A DNA stretch of 64,000 nucleotides from Stagnihabitans tardus (lineage in GTDB: Bacteria > Pseudomonadota > Alphaproteobacteria > Rhodobacterales > Rhodobacteraceae), in NCBI RefSeq assembly GCF_009925085.1, contig NZ_JAABNR010000018.1:1-64000 (forward strand), given 5' to 3'. The notes under the pieces are model-generated. The model did not search any database. It had not been told where the DNA came from and saw only the letters and a list, made by a program, of their open reading frames with translations. Position numbers and translations under genes: made by a program. Positions within the stretch are counted from its first letter, which is position 1. The number at the start of each line of letters is the position of its first letter. Of the stretch, positions 19,798 to 28,972 are shown piece by piece.

Positions 19798-20738
19798 TTC
19801 ACCAGACCAATGTCTTTCAGGACAGCCGTCGTGGCCTCGATCTCGACCGCGAGCTGCTTGTCGAAATCGGCGCCGGACAGATAGGTGTTGGCCCAGCCCT
19901 TGGTCTCGAGCAGGCTCTTCCAGCCAGCCGAGTTCACCAGCTTGTCGATATCGGCGGTGACGGCGGCCTTTTGCTCGTCGGTCAGGCCCGGAGCCGCCGC
20001 GACCATGCGCCAGTTCTGGACATTCACGTCATAGCCCGATTCCATCAGCGTCGGCGCATCGGTGCCAGCCCATTTCTCGGCGGTGGACACGGCCAGGATG
20101 CGCATGGTGCCCGCCTCGACCTGGGGCAGGAACTCGCCCACGCCCGAGATGCCCACAGTGACCTGGTTGCCGAGGATCGCCGCCAGGGCCTCGCCGCCGC
20201 CCGAGAAGGCGACATAGTTGATCTTGGTCGGGTCGATCCCCGCCGCCTTGGCCAGAAGACCCACGGTGATGTGGTCGACACCGCCCGCCGAGCCGCCCGC
20301 CCAGGAGACGGCGCCCGGATCGGCCTTCATGGCGTCAACCAGCTCGTTGATCGTCTGGATGGGCGAAGAGGCCGAAACCGCGATGGCCACGGCCTCGCCG
20401 GTCAGCCGGGCGATGGGGGTGACATCGGCCAGGGACACCGGCGATTCATTGGTCAGGATGGCGCCCACCATGACATAGCCGCCGACGATGAGCTGGCTGG
20501 GATCTCCGCTCGCCGTCGAGGCGAATTGCGCCAGGCCCACCGTGCCGCCCGCGCCGGGGACGTTCTGGACCTGGACCGAACCCGCAATGCCCTCGGCCAC
20601 CATGACCTCTTGCATCGAGCGCGCCGTGCTGTCCCAGCCGCCGCCCGGCGAGGCCGGGGCCATGATCATGTAGTCATTCGCAAAAGCCGGAATGGCCAGA
20701 ACAGCCGCCAGCGCCGCGCCCAAGAGCGTGTGCTTCAT
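19794..20738 (-). CDS. tctC: TctC, periplasmic solute-binding protein of the tripartite tricarboxylate transporter
   Basis: 314-residue periplasmic binding protein with a signal peptide (1-22, ending AIPAFA). The family motifs are present: the substrate-loop [15 protein letters not shown] near residue 32, [14 protein letters not shown] and [11 protein letters not shown]. The MAP-AxPGGGWD pattern is that of the TctC/Bug family. The ATG at 20738 is fixed by a strong GGAGGAGAA ribosome binding site. The carboxylate bound cannot be told from sequence; the neighbouring TctDE system suggests citrate or another tricarboxylate. Confidence 0.92.
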   Translation of the reverse strand: MKHTLLGAALAAVLAIPAFANDYMIMAPASPGGGWDSTARSMQEVMVAEGIAGSVQVQNVPGAGGTVGLAQFASTASGDPSQLIVGGYVMVGAILTNESPVSLADVTPIARLTGEAVAIAVSASSPIQTINELVDAMKADPGAVSWAGGSAGGVDHITVGLLAKAAGIDPTKINYVAFSGGGEALAAILGNQVTVGISGVGEFLPQVEAGTMRILAVSTAEKWAGTDAPTLMESGYDVNVQNWRMVAAAPGLTDEQKAAVTADIDKLVNSAGWKSLLETKGWANTYLSGADFDKQLAVEIEATTAVLKDIGLVK

Positions 20739-20834
20739 CTTGATTCTCCTCCCAAGGCACGGGTTCCCATGCCGATTTCGCGGGAAGGCACCTCCTCGTG
20801 CCCGCCCTGGGGGACAATCCATCACACAAACCTG

Positions 20835-21887
20835 TCATCTGGCTGACATGTCCAGCGCCTGGTGCCACAGCCGCAGGAACCGGCGCCGCTTGGCCTGGTC
20901 CAGGTAGACCAGGACCCCCGGGCTGACCGACACGGGACGAAGCTGATCGCCGAGCGCCGCGATCATCGCCCGGGCGGAATTGGCATCCGACACTTCCAGG
21001 CTGACGGCGGGCAGGCGCAGTTTTTCGGACAGGATCGTCTGGCCCTCGCGGCTCATGAGAAAGGCCAGGAAGTCGCGGCCCAGGTCGGGAGAGGCTGCGG
21101 CACGCGGCACCAGCGCCACCCGCGACACCACTACCGTGAAGTCGCGCAGAAGGACCAGCCCCAGGTCGGGCCGCGCCCGCGCCTGGTCGGCGGCGTAAGA
21201 GCCCAGGATGTTGTAGCCCAGGGCCAGCCGCCCATCGGCGACGCGGTCGATGATCTCCTGGCTCGTGGCGAACCGTTGCAGCCCCGCCGCCGACATCGCG
21301 CGCAGAAGCGACCAGATGTCGGGGAAATGCTCGGCATCGCGGGCCAGGAACAGGTAGCCGACATTCGACCTTTCGATGTCATAGGTCCCGATGCGGGCCT
21401 GCTCCGCGGGTGCGGTCTTCAGCCACTCCATCAGTTCAAGCCGCGACTGGGGCGGGCCATCGGGGAAGCTGGGGCGGTGATAGACCAGGACGCCGGGCTC
21501 GAAGGTCAGGGCAAAGGCCAGGTCCTGCCACTTGGCCCAGTCGGGCCAACCCTGGGCCTCGGGGACCTGGGCGGGCTGGGCATAGCCGTCATTGGCCAGC
21601 TTGATCTGCACATCCATGGCCGAAGAGAAGATGACATCCGCCGTGGGCTGGCCCGCATCGGTCTCTGCCATGACGCGCGCCGCGATCTCGGAGGCCAGGA
21701 GGTCCTCGTAGCGCAGGCTGACCTCGGGGCGCGTCGCCTGGAAGGCCGCGATCAGGGGCTCGGCCAGACGGTTGTCGAGCGTGGAATAGATCACCAGCAC
21801 CTGGTCGCCGGTCCCGGGATAGGTCCGCAGCTCGGCCCGGGCCTGGGTCGCAAGGGTCAGAAGGATCAGGGTCAGAAGGAGGCGCAT
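20835..21887 (-). CDS. Periplasmic substrate-binding protein linked to TctDE
   Basis: 350-residue extracellular solute-binding protein of the iron/thiamine ABC type (family 1/SBP_bac_6-like), with a signal peptide ending in TQARA. No cognate permease or ATPase lies nearby. It is divergent from tctD across about 80 bases and upstream of tctC, a position where an accessory binding protein could feed a ligand signal to the TctE sensor. The ATG at 21887 starts the signal peptide; the in-frame ATG at 21905 is less likely. The sensor role is inference. Confidence 0.82.
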   Translation of the reverse strand: MRLLLTLILLTLATQARAELRTYPGTGDQVLVIYSTLDNRLAEPLIAAFQATRPEVSLRYEDLLASEIAARVMAETDAGQPTADVIFSSAMDVQIKLANDGYAQPAQVPEAQGWPDWAKWQDLAFALTFEPGVLVYHRPSFPDGPPQSRLELMEWLKTAPAEQARIGTYDIERSNVGYLFLARDAEHFPDIWSLLRAMSAAGLQRFATSQEIIDRVADGRLALGYNILGSYAADQARARPDLGLVLLRDFTVVVSRVALVPRAAASPDLGRDFLAFLMSREGQTILSEKLRLPAVSLEVSDANSARAMIAALGDQLRPVSVSPGVLVYLDQAKRRRFLRLWHQALDMSAR

Positions 21888-21965
21888 GGGGCGCAGAGTG
21901 CCCAAACCAAGCCCGGTTCACAACAGCCGCCTTTCGGGACTAGACTGGCCGCCCGGGAGGAGAAG

Positions 21966-22634
21966 ATGCGGATACTGGTGGTAGAGGACGACCTGCCCCT
22001 GGCCGAGGCGCTGAGCACGCTTTTGGCCTCGTCGGGCTATGCGGTGGACCTGGTCCATGACGGCGCCTCGGCCGAGGCGCTGGTGGCGGTCGAGGCCTTT
22101 GACCTGGTGATCCTGGACCTGAACCTGCCGCAGATGGATGGGCTGGCGGTGCTGGGGGCGATGCGGGCCCGGGGCAATGCGGCGGCGGTGATGATCCTGA
22201 CGGCGCGGGGGGCGTCGGAGGAACGGGTGCGGGGGCTGGACCTCGGCGCCGACGACTACATGGCCAAGCCCTTCGACGTGCGCGAGTTCGAGGCCCGGGT
22301 GCGGTCCCTCTTGCGCCGCCAGGCGGGGCTGCGCTCGGCGCAGATCAGCCTGGGCGCGCTGACCCTGGACCTGACCAGCCGCCAGTTTGCCCTGGCCGAC
22401 CAGGTCCTGGACCTGCCGCCCCGCGAACGCGCGCTCCTGGAGCTCTTGGTGACCCGGGCGGGCAAGGTCGTGACCAAGGAGGCCATAGTTCAGTCGCTGA
22501 CCTCCTTGGACGACATGCTGTCGGACAATGCGATCGAGCAATATGTCTCGCGCCTGCGCCGCCGCATCGCGCCCCAGGGCTTGAGCCTGCGAACCGTGCG
22601 CGGCATCGGCTACCTCCTGGAAAAGACCCCGTGA
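21966..22634 (+). CDS. tctD: TctD, OmpR-family response regulator
   Basis: 222-residue response regulator: receiver domain with acidic pair E7/D8-D9, phosphoacceptor D51 in VILDLNLP and K101-region KPFD, then an OmpR-type winged helix (about 125-220) ending with TVRGIGYLL. It is expected to control tctCBA in response to TctE. The ATG at 21966 begins MRILVVEDD; the much longer upstream frame is antisense to the binding-protein gene. Its TGA overlaps the GTG start of tctE. Confidence 0.92.
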   Translation: MRILVVEDDLPLAEALSTLLASSGYAVDLVHDGASAEALVAVEAFDLVILDLNLPQMDGLAVLGAMRARGNAAAVMILTARGASEERVRGLDLGADDYMAKPFDVREFEARVRSLLRRQAGLRSAQISLGALTLDLTSRQFALADQVLDLPPRERALLELLVTRAGKVVTKEAIVQSLTSLDDMLSDNAIEQYVSRLRRRIAPQGLSLRTVRGIGYLLEKTP

Positions 22635-24013
22635 GCCGGCCCTATTCGCTGCGCCGGCGGCTTTTGCTGTGGCTTTTCCTCGCCTCGGCCGGGATCGGGC
22701 TTCTGGCCCTGGCCGATACGCGGGCCGAGGCGCTGCGGACAGCGCAAAGCGTCTCGGACCGGGTGCTCTTCGGCTCGGCCCTGGCGATTGCCGAAAGGGT
22801 GACGGTGGATGAAAGCGGCGGGCTCGAGGTCGACATGCCTTACGCCTCGCTGGAGATGCTGACCTCGACCGCCGAGGACCGGGTGTTTTACCGCGTCGAC
22901 GGGCCGGGGACCTTTCTGACGGGCTATGCCGACCTGGCCCAGGCGCCCGAGGGGCCCGAGGGCGTCAGCTTTGCCGATGGCAGCTATCGCGGGGTGGATC
23001 TGCGCATCGCCACCCTGCGGCGCGAGGTCTCGACCGGGGCGCAGTCGATCCCCTTTGCCGTCACGGTGGCGGAATCGACCCTGGCGCGGGGGGAACTCGC
23101 ACGGGCGATCCTGTGGCGTTCGGCCCTGCGGCTGGCGGTCCTGGGGCTGGGCGTGGCCGCCGTGGTCTGGCTGGCGGTGACGCTGGCGCTGCGGCCGCTG
23201 GACCGGCTGGGCGCGGTCATCGGCTCGCGCTCGCCGGGGGATTTGCGGCCGGTGACGGCGGATGTGCCGCAAGAGGTCGCGGCGCTGGTGGGCGCCATCA
23301 ACTCCTTCATGGCCCGGCTCGAGACGGCGCTCGAAGCCTTGCGAAACTTCACCGGCAATGCCAGCCACCAGTTGCGCACCCCCCTGGCCGTGGTGCGCAC
23401 CCAACTGGCGCTGATCGACCGCAGCGAGACCCCCGGCGCGCGCGAGGCCTCTGCCGCCAAGGCCAGGGCCGCGCTGGAGCGGGCGGAGCGGGTCCTGGCC
23501 CAGCTTCTGGTCCTGGCGCGGGTCGATGCGGCCAACGGCGTCGCGGTCCTGCATCCGGTGGCGCTTGGCGCCCTGGCCAAGGCGCTGGTGGCCGAGATGG
23601 TCCCCCTGGCGCTGCAACGGGGCCTGGACCTGGGCTTCGAGGGCCCCGAGGACGAGGCTTTTGCCCTGGCCGAACCCGTGCTGCTGACCGAGCTTCTGAA
23701 CAACCTTCTCGCCAATGCCCTGTCCTATGCGGGGGCGGGGGCCATGGTGACGCTGCGGGTCCGGCCCGAGGGCGAAGCGGTTGTCCTGGAGGTCGAGGAC
23801 AATGGTCCGGGCCTGACCCAGGCCCAGATCGCCCGGGCCCATCTGCGGCGGGCCGCCAAGGCCGGGCCGCAAGACCCCGGCGCGGGCTATGGCTTTGGCC
23901 TGGCCATCACGACCGAGATCGCGGCGCTCTTCGATGCGGGGTTCACCTTGCAGCCCGGCGCCGGGGGGAGGGGGCTCCTGGCGCGCATCACCCTGCGGCG
24001 GGCGGCTGCGTGA
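22631..24013 (+). CDS. tctE: TctE, sensor histidine kinase
   Basis: 460-residue membrane kinase: TM1 at 9-28, a periplasmic sensor domain of about 130 residues, TM2 at 165-185, a HAMP-like linker, HisKA with H246 in NASHQLRTPLAV, and an ATPase domain with NNLLANALSY (N box), EDNGPGL (G1) and GYGFGLAI (G2). Start is GTG overlapping the tctD stop (GTGA). It likely senses external tri- or dicarboxylates and phosphorylates TctD. Its last 26 bases overlap the convergent ChaN-like gene. Confidence 0.92.
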   Translation: MSRPYSLRRRLLLWLFLASAGIGLLALADTRAEALRTAQSVSDRVLFGSALAIAERVTVDESGGLEVDMPYASLEMLTSTAEDRVFYRVDGPGTFLTGYADLAQAPEGPEGVSFADGSYRGVDLRIATLRREVSTGAQSIPFAVTVAESTLARGELARAILWRSALRLAVLGLGVAAVVWLAVTLALRPLDRLGAVIGSRSPGDLRPVTADVPQEVAALVGAINSFMARLETALEALRNFTGNASHQLRTPLAVVRTQLALIDRSETPGAREASAAKARAALERAERVLAQLLVLARVDAANGVAVLHPVALGALAKALVAEMVPLALQRGLDLGFEGPEDEAFALAEPVLLTELLNNLLANALSYAGAGAMVTLRVRPEGEAVVLEVEDNGPGLTQAQIARAHLRRAAKAGPQDPGAGYGFGLAITTEIAALFDAGFTLQPGAGGRGLLARITLRRAAA

Positions 24014-24767
24014 TCCAGACCGCATCGGCGGTGCCGGGGGGAAGCGCCGCATCCGAGGGCAGAAGCGCGCGCAGGCCCTTCAGTCCAAGGTCGGCGGCCT
24101 GCCACTGCACCCCGCCGCCGCACATCAGGTGGCCCAGGCCGATGATGCCGATGACCTGGCCCCGGGCCCGTGCCCGGACCAGGTGGGTGGCGAAGGCGCG
24201 GTCCCAGACCTCTTGCGCGCGGACGAAGCGGTCAAAGGCGGGGTCTTCGGGCGATTGCGCCGCGCGGTCGGGCCGGACCCCTCCCGTCAGGTCGAAGAGC
24301 ACACGGCGATAGGCGGGCGGCGAGGGGCGGGAGGGGGTCAGGCCGTGGCGCTGGCCCTCGGGCACCGCCTCCCAGCCGCCCGCCCCCACGGCGCGCACCA
24401 GGTCGCGCGGCACGTTCAGCCCGACCATGGGCAGGCCGCGCGCGCGGCACAGGGTGAAAAGCGGCATGTAAAGCGCGGGATCAAAGCCCCAGACCCTGTC
24501 CCAATCGGTGCCCGTCAGGAACTCGGCCTCGGTCAGCCGCCCCGCGACCCAATCGGCCAGGACCGGATCGGCCGAGGCCGGGAACATCTCGAAGCCCAGG
24601 ACCACCGGGCCAAGATCGGCAAGGCGGCCCGCCACATGGGCCTGCCAAAGGTGATGGTCGGCGCGGTCATGCGTTTCTCCCAAGAGCACCCCCGGGGTGC
24701 GCGCGAGCCCCGTGAGCAGCGCCGCTTCCTCCAGCCCTTGCCCCGTCCCGTCCTGCCACTGGCCCAT
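23988..24767 (-). CDS. ChaN-like (DUF399) haem-binding family protein
   Basis: 259-residue protein with the ChaN signature LLGETHDRADHHLWQ near residue 28 and GFEMFPASADP. ChaN proteins of other bacteria are iron-regulated lipoproteins that bind haem. Here no signal peptide or lipobox is evident with the ATG at 24767, so it may be cytoplasmic, or the true start may lie upstream among in-frame codons that overlap the divergent ABC gene. A C-terminal GLGHLMCGGGV motif is also typical. It ends inside tctE by 26 bases on the opposite strand. Confidence 0.8.
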   Translation of the reverse strand: MGQWQDGTGQGLEEAALLTGLARTPGVLLGETHDRADHHLWQAHVAGRLADLGPVVLGFEMFPASADPVLADWVAGRLTEAEFLTGTDWDRVWGFDPALYMPLFTLCRARGLPMVGLNVPRDLVRAVGAGGWEAVPEGQRHGLTPSRPSPPAYRRVLFDLTGGVRPDRAAQSPEDPAFDRFVRAQEVWDRAFATHLVRARARGQVIGIIGLGHLMCGGGVQWQAADLGLKGLRALLPSDAALPPGTADAVWITQPPAAG

Positions 24768-24879
24768 GCCGCCCCCCCTTTTGCCGCCCATTCTGGCCAA
24801 AGCCGCCTTGAAGGAAAGCCCCCTTGGCATTGCCGCGGCAAGGCCCCATCCTGCGCGCCCCATCCCGACGGACCCTGAC

Positions 24880-26727
24880 GTGAGCCCCCCTGCCCCGAAG
24901 CCCCCCCTGACCTTCCGCGCCCGCTGGGCTGCCATGGGCAACCTCTGGCCCTTTCTGCGCCTGGTCTGGCAGGCGAGCCCGGGGCTCATGCTGGCAGCCC
25001 TTTCCCTGCGCCTGGTGCGCGCCGTGGTCCCCATCGCGGCGCTCTGGACCGCCAAGCTGATCATCGACGAGGTCCTGGCGCTGCAATCCCTGCCCCTGCC
25101 CCCGGCGGATTGGTGGGCCAGCGGCGCGGCCAAGGGGCTGGCGGCCTATGTCGCGGCAGAGTTCGGCCTTGCGATCCTGGCCGACCTCGCGGGGCGGCTT
25201 GCGGGCCTGGTCGACACGCTTCTGTCCGACCGGCTGACCCTGCGGACCTCGGTGCGGCTGATGGACCATGCCGCGACCCTGGACCTTGAGACCTTCGAAG
25301 ACGCGGGCTTTCAGGACCGGCTTGAACGCGCGCGGCGGCAGGCCAGCGGACGGATGACGCTGCTGGGCCAGGTCCTGGGACAGTTGCAAGACCTGGTGAC
25401 GGTCGCCACCCTTGCGGCGGGCCTGATGATCTTCAACCCCTGGCTCATCCTCCTGGTCCTCCTGGCCCTGATCCCGGCCTTCCTCGGCGAGGCGCATTTC
25501 AACGCCCGGACCTATGCGCTGGACTTCTCGCGCACGGCCGAACGGCGCGAGCTGGACTACCTGCGCCAGACCGCCGCCAGCGTCGAAACCGCCAAGGAGG
25601 TCAAGATCTTCGGCCTCAGCCCCTTTCTCACCGACCGCTACCAGGCGCTGTCGGAAAGCTTCTATGCCGCCAACCGCAGGATCGCCCGGGCCCGCGCGCT
25701 CTGGGGCGGGCTTTTCACCGCGCTGGGGACGCTGGGCTATTACACGGCCTATGGCTGGATCATCCTGGCCACGCTGCGGGGCCAGTTGACCCTGGGCGAC
25801 CTGACCTTCCTGTCGGGCTCTTTCCTGCGGCTGCGCGGGCTCTTGCAGGGCATCCTGAACGGGTTTTCCTCGATGGCGGCCCAGGCGCTTTACCTGGAGG
25901 ACCTTTTCAGCTTTTTCCAGATCACGCCCCGCGTGACCTCTCCGGCCAGCCCCCGCCCCCTGGCCCTGCCGCTGACCCGGGGCTTCGTCTTCGACAACGT
26001 GGGCTTTCGCTATCCCGGTTCCGACACCTGGGCAGTGCGCGGCCTGTCCTTCACGCTGAAGGCGGGCGAGACCCTGGCGCTGGTGGGCGAAAACGGCGCG
26101 GGCAAGACGACGATCGTCAAGCTCCTGGCCCGGCTTTACGACCCGGTCGAGGGGCGGATCACGCTGGATGGCCATGACCTGCGCGACTATGCGCTGGAGG
26201 ATTTGCGCGGCGCGGTCGGGGTGATCTTCCAGGACTTCGCGCGTTACAACATGACGGCCGCCGACAACATCGCCGTGGGCCGGATCGCCGCGCGCGAGGA
26301 CCGCGAAAGGGTGCTCGCCGCAGCGACCGCCAGCCTCGCCGCCCCCGTCATCGCCCGCTTTGCCCAAGGCTACGATCAGATGATCGGCAAGCGCTTCCGC
26401 AACGGGGTCGAGCTTTCGGGCGGCGAATGGCAGAAGCTGGCCATCGCCCGGGCCTATATGCGCGGCGCCCAGGTCCTGATCCTGGACGAGCCCACCGCCG
26501 CGCTGGATGCCCGCGCCGAATACGAGGTCTTCCAGCGTTTCAAGGAGTTGAGCCAGGGCAAGACCGCCATCCTGATCTCGCACCGTTTCAGCTCGGTGCG
26601 CATGGCCGACCGCATCCTCGTGCTGTCGGGCGGCAGGGTCGAGGCCGAGGGCAGCCACGAGACGCTTCTGGCCCAGGGCGGGCGCTATGCCGAGCTTTTC
26701 GAGCTCCAGGCCTCGGGCTATCGCTAG
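24880..26727 (+). CDS. ABC transporter, fused permease and ATPase (exporter type)
   Basis: About 615 residues: a six-helix membrane domain (residues about 20-330) and an ATPase domain with Walker [11 protein letters not shown]-loop FQDFARYN, signature [14 protein letters not shown], Walker [12 protein letters not shown] and switch SHRFSS. A single half-transporter probably forms a homodimer. The start is uncertain: GTG at 24880 gives the normal family length, while ATG at 24934 or in-frame codons back to 24697 are possible. The LSGGEWQ signature is shared with exporters of peptides and lipid-like molecules; no substrate can be assigned. It stands alone before the YgiQ gene. Confidence 0.85.
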   Translation: MSPPAPKPPLTFRARWAAMGNLWPFLRLVWQASPGLMLAALSLRLVRAVVPIAALWTAKLIIDEVLALQSLPLPPADWWASGAAKGLAAYVAAEFGLAILADLAGRLAGLVDTLLSDRLTLRTSVRLMDHAATLDLETFEDAGFQDRLERARRQASGRMTLLGQVLGQLQDLVTVATLAAGLMIFNPWLILLVLLALIPAFLGEAHFNARTYALDFSRTAERRELDYLRQTAASVETAKEVKIFGLSPFLTDRYQALSESFYAANRRIARARALWGGLFTALGTLGYYTAYGWIILATLRGQLTLGDLTFLSGSFLRLRGLLQGILNGFSSMAAQALYLEDLFSFFQITPRVTSPASPRPLALPLTRGFVFDNVGFRYPGSDTWAVRGLSFTLKAGETLALVGENGAGKTTIVKLLARLYDPVEGRITLDGHDLRDYALEDLRGAVGVIFQDFARYNMTAADNIAVGRIAAREDRERVLAAATASLAAPVIARFAQGYDQMIGKRFRNGVELSGGEWQKLAIARAYMRGAQVLILDEPTAALDARAEYEVFQRFKELSQGKTAILISHRFSSVRMADRILVLSGGRVEAEGSHETLLAQGGRYAELFELQASGYR

Positions 26728-26741
26728 GCGGGCTTGGCGAA

Positions 26742-26770
26742 TTGATCTTGGGGCCCGTCCGGCCTATATT
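26742..26770 (+). promoter_or_regulatory. Sigma-70-like promoter of the YgiQ gene, predicting a leaderless mRNA
   Basis: TTGATC at 26742-26747 and TATATT at 26765-26770 are separated by exactly 17 bases. The predicted transcription start, about 7 bases beyond the -10, coincides with the ATG at 26777. No Shine-Dalgarno sequence lies between the -10 and the ATG, which agrees with a leaderless message. Confidence 0.55.
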
Positions 26771-26776
26771 GCGGCG

Positions 26777-28792
26777 ATGACCGCGCCCCAATCCGTTCCC
26801 CCGCCCCTGCGCCCGAAGTCGCCGGCCTCCGCCGCCGCGCCCTTCCTTCCCATGTCCCGCGCCGAGATGGATCGCCTGGGCTGGGATCAATGCGACATCA
26901 TCCTGGTGACGGGGGATGCCTATGTCGACCATCCCTCCTTCGGCATGGCGATCATCGGGCGGCTCCTGGAAAGCCAGGGCTTCCGGGTGGGCATCATCTC
27001 GCAGCCCGACTGGCATTCGGCCGAGGCCTTCAAGGCGCTCGGCCGTCCGCGGCTGTTCTTCGGCGTGACCGGCGGGAACATGGATTCCATGGTCAACCGC
27101 TATACCTCCGACCGCAAGATCCGCTCGGATGACGCCTATACGGCGGGCGGAGAGGGCGGCAAGCGGCCAGACCGCTGCACGGTCGTCTATACCCAGCGCT
27201 GCCGCGAGGCCTTCAAGGAGGTCCAGGTCGTGATCGGCGGCATCGAGGCCAGCCTGCGGCGGATCGCGCACTACGACTATTGGTCCGACAAGGTGCGCCG
27301 GTCGATCCTGGCCGATGCCAAGGCCGATATCCTGATCTATGGCAATGCCGAGCGTGCGGTCGTCGAGGTCGCCCACCGCATCGCGGGCGGGGAGAAGGCA
27401 CGCGAGCTGACCGATGTGCGCGGGGTGGCGCTCTTTCGCCCCGTGCCCGAGGGCTATACCGAACTGCCCGCCGACGACCTTGACTCCGCCGACGAGGCCG
27501 CTGCCCGCGTGGCCGGGCTGACCTATATCCGCCTGCCCTCTTGCGAGGTGGTGGAACAGGACAAGGAGGCCTATGCGCGGGCCTCTCGCGTGTTGCACCG
27601 CGAGGCCAACCCGGGCAATGCAAGGCCCCTGGTCCAGGCCCATGGCGACCGCGACCTCTGGCTGAACCCGCCTCCGATCCCCTTGACCAGCGCGGAAATG
27701 GACATGGTCTATGACCTGCCTTACGCCCGCGCGCCCCATCCGTCCTATGGCGATGCGAAAATCCCCGCCTGGGACATGATCAAGACCTCCGTCACCGTCA
27801 TGCGCGGCTGTTTCGGCGGCTGCACCTTTTGTTCGATCACCGAACACGAGGGGCGGATCATCCAGAGCCGGTCCGAGGCCTCGATCCTGCGGGAAATCGA
27901 ACAGATCCGCGACAAGACGCCGGGGTTCGCCGGGGTGATCTCGGATATCGGCGGGCCGACCGCGAATATGTATCGCATGGCCTGCAAGGACCCCAATATC
28001 GAGAAGAACTGCCGCCTGCCGTCGTGCGTCTTCCCCGATATCTGCCCGAACCTGAACACCAGCCATGACGAGCTGATCAGCCTTTACCGCAAGGTCCGCG
28101 AGGTGAAGGGGATCAAGAAGGTCATGGTGGCCTCGGGCGTGCGCTATGACCTGGCGGTGAAGTCGCCGGAATATATCAAGGAATTGGTGACCCACCATGT
28201 CGGCGGCTATCTGAAGATCGCGCCGGAACATACCGAGCGGGGCCCCCTCGATGTGATGATGAAGCCCGGGATCGGCACCTATGACCGGTTCAAGGAGATG
28301 TTCGACGCGGCGGCGAAAGAGGCGGGGAAGAAATATTACCTGATCCCCTATTTCATCGCCGCCCACCCGGGCACGACCGATGAGGACATGCTGAACCTCG
28401 CCCTCTGGCTGAAGAAGAACAAGTATCGCGCCGACCAGGTGCAGACCTTCCTGCCCTCGCCCATGGCCACCGCCACGGCCATGTATCACACCGGGGTCAA
28501 CACGCTGAAAGGCGTGCGGCGCGGCGGGTCCGAGAAGATCGACACGGTCCGCGGCGGGCGGCAGCGCAAGCTGCACAAGGCGTTTTTGCGCTATCACGAC
28601 CCCGACAACTGGCCGATCATCCGCGAGGCCCTGCGCGACATGGGCCGCGCCGACCTGATCGGGCCGCGCGCCGAGCAACTGGTTCCGGCGGTCCAGCCCC
28701 TGACCCGCCCCGGCGACAAGAAGCGCCCGCCCCGCATGGCCTTCAAGGGCCAGCGCTTCACCACCAAGGGCGTGCCGCCGGTCAAGCCCTGA
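26777..28792 (+). CDS. YgiQ-family radical SAM protein
   Basis: 671-residue YgiQ-type protein: an N-terminal UPF0313/B12-binding-like domain ([13 protein letters not shown] near residue 42), a radical SAM core with the 4Fe-4S motif CFGGCTFC in [13 protein letters not shown], and a C-terminal DUF3362 region ending in Lys/Pro-rich residues. The family is widespread but its reaction is not established. The ATG at 26777 is supported by the promoter just upstream; earlier in-frame codons lie in the ABC gene. It is followed by a strong terminator. Confidence 0.9.
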   Translation: MTAPQSVPPPLRPKSPASAAAPFLPMSRAEMDRLGWDQCDIILVTGDAYVDHPSFGMAIIGRLLESQGFRVGIISQPDWHSAEAFKALGRPRLFFGVTGGNMDSMVNRYTSDRKIRSDDAYTAGGEGGKRPDRCTVVYTQRCREAFKEVQVVIGGIEASLRRIAHYDYWSDKVRRSILADAKADILIYGNAERAVVEVAHRIAGGEKARELTDVRGVALFRPVPEGYTELPADDLDSADEAAARVAGLTYIRLPSCEVVEQDKEAYARASRVLHREANPGNARPLVQAHGDRDLWLNPPPIPLTSAEMDMVYDLPYARAPHPSYGDAKIPAWDMIKTSVTVMRGCFGGCTFCSITEHEGRIIQSRSEASILREIEQIRDKTPGFAGVISDIGGPTANMYRMACKDPNIEKNCRLPSCVFPDICPNLNTSHDELISLYRKVREVKGIKKVMVASGVRYDLAVKSPEYIKELVTHHVGGYLKIAPEHTERGPLDVMMKPGIGTYDRFKEMFDAAAKEAGKKYYLIPYFIAAHPGTTDEDMLNLALWLKKNKYRADQVQTFLPSPMATATAMYHTGVNTLKGVRRGGSEKIDTVRGGRQRKLHKAFLRYHDPDNWPIIREALRDMGRADLIGPRAEQLVPAVQPLTRPGDKKRPPRMAFKGQRFTTKGVPPVKP

Positions 28793-28814
28793 CCCCTTTT
28801 ACATGCCGCAGTCC

Positions 28815-28847
28815 AGCCCAGGCGCCCCCGCCTGGGCTTGGCCTTTT
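28815..28847 (+). terminator. Rho-independent terminator after the YgiQ gene
   Basis: A perfect 10-bp stem AGCCCAGGCG / CGCCTGGGCT with a CCCC loop (28815-28838) is followed by TGGCCTTTT, a short T run. It separates the YgiQ gene from the peptide-transport operon. Confidence 0.75.
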
Positions 28848-28882
28848 CACACCGAAGAATCCTTTGCCAAGTCGCGGAAGAT

Positions 28883-28900
28883 TTGTCAGACATATGTCAT
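28883..28900. promoter_or_regulatory. Candidate GntR/FadR-type operator of the peptide-transport operon
   Basis: TTGTCAGACA at 28883-28892 contains the palindrome TGTC-A-GACA, a form common among FCD-type GntR operators. It overlaps a second palindrome, GACATATGTC (28889-28898). It lies about 80 bases upstream of the binding-protein start, and a FCD-type GntR gene closes the same gene group at 35537. The link between the two is inference. Confidence 0.45.
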
Positions 28901-28972
28901 TATCCCGCTTCGCGCCTCGCAAGCCCAAAGGGCCGGCGCTTTCCGGCGGCGATATGCAACAGGGAGAAGACA

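Noticed and set aside
20739-20834. Hairpin-like GGCATGGG/CCCGTGCC before tctC considered as a riboswitch
   Set aside because: Too short and without the conserved blocks of any riboswitch class known to me.
20862-21965. Upstream extension of the tctD frame
   Set aside because: It runs antisense through the binding-protein gene; TctD starts naturally at MRILVVEDD.
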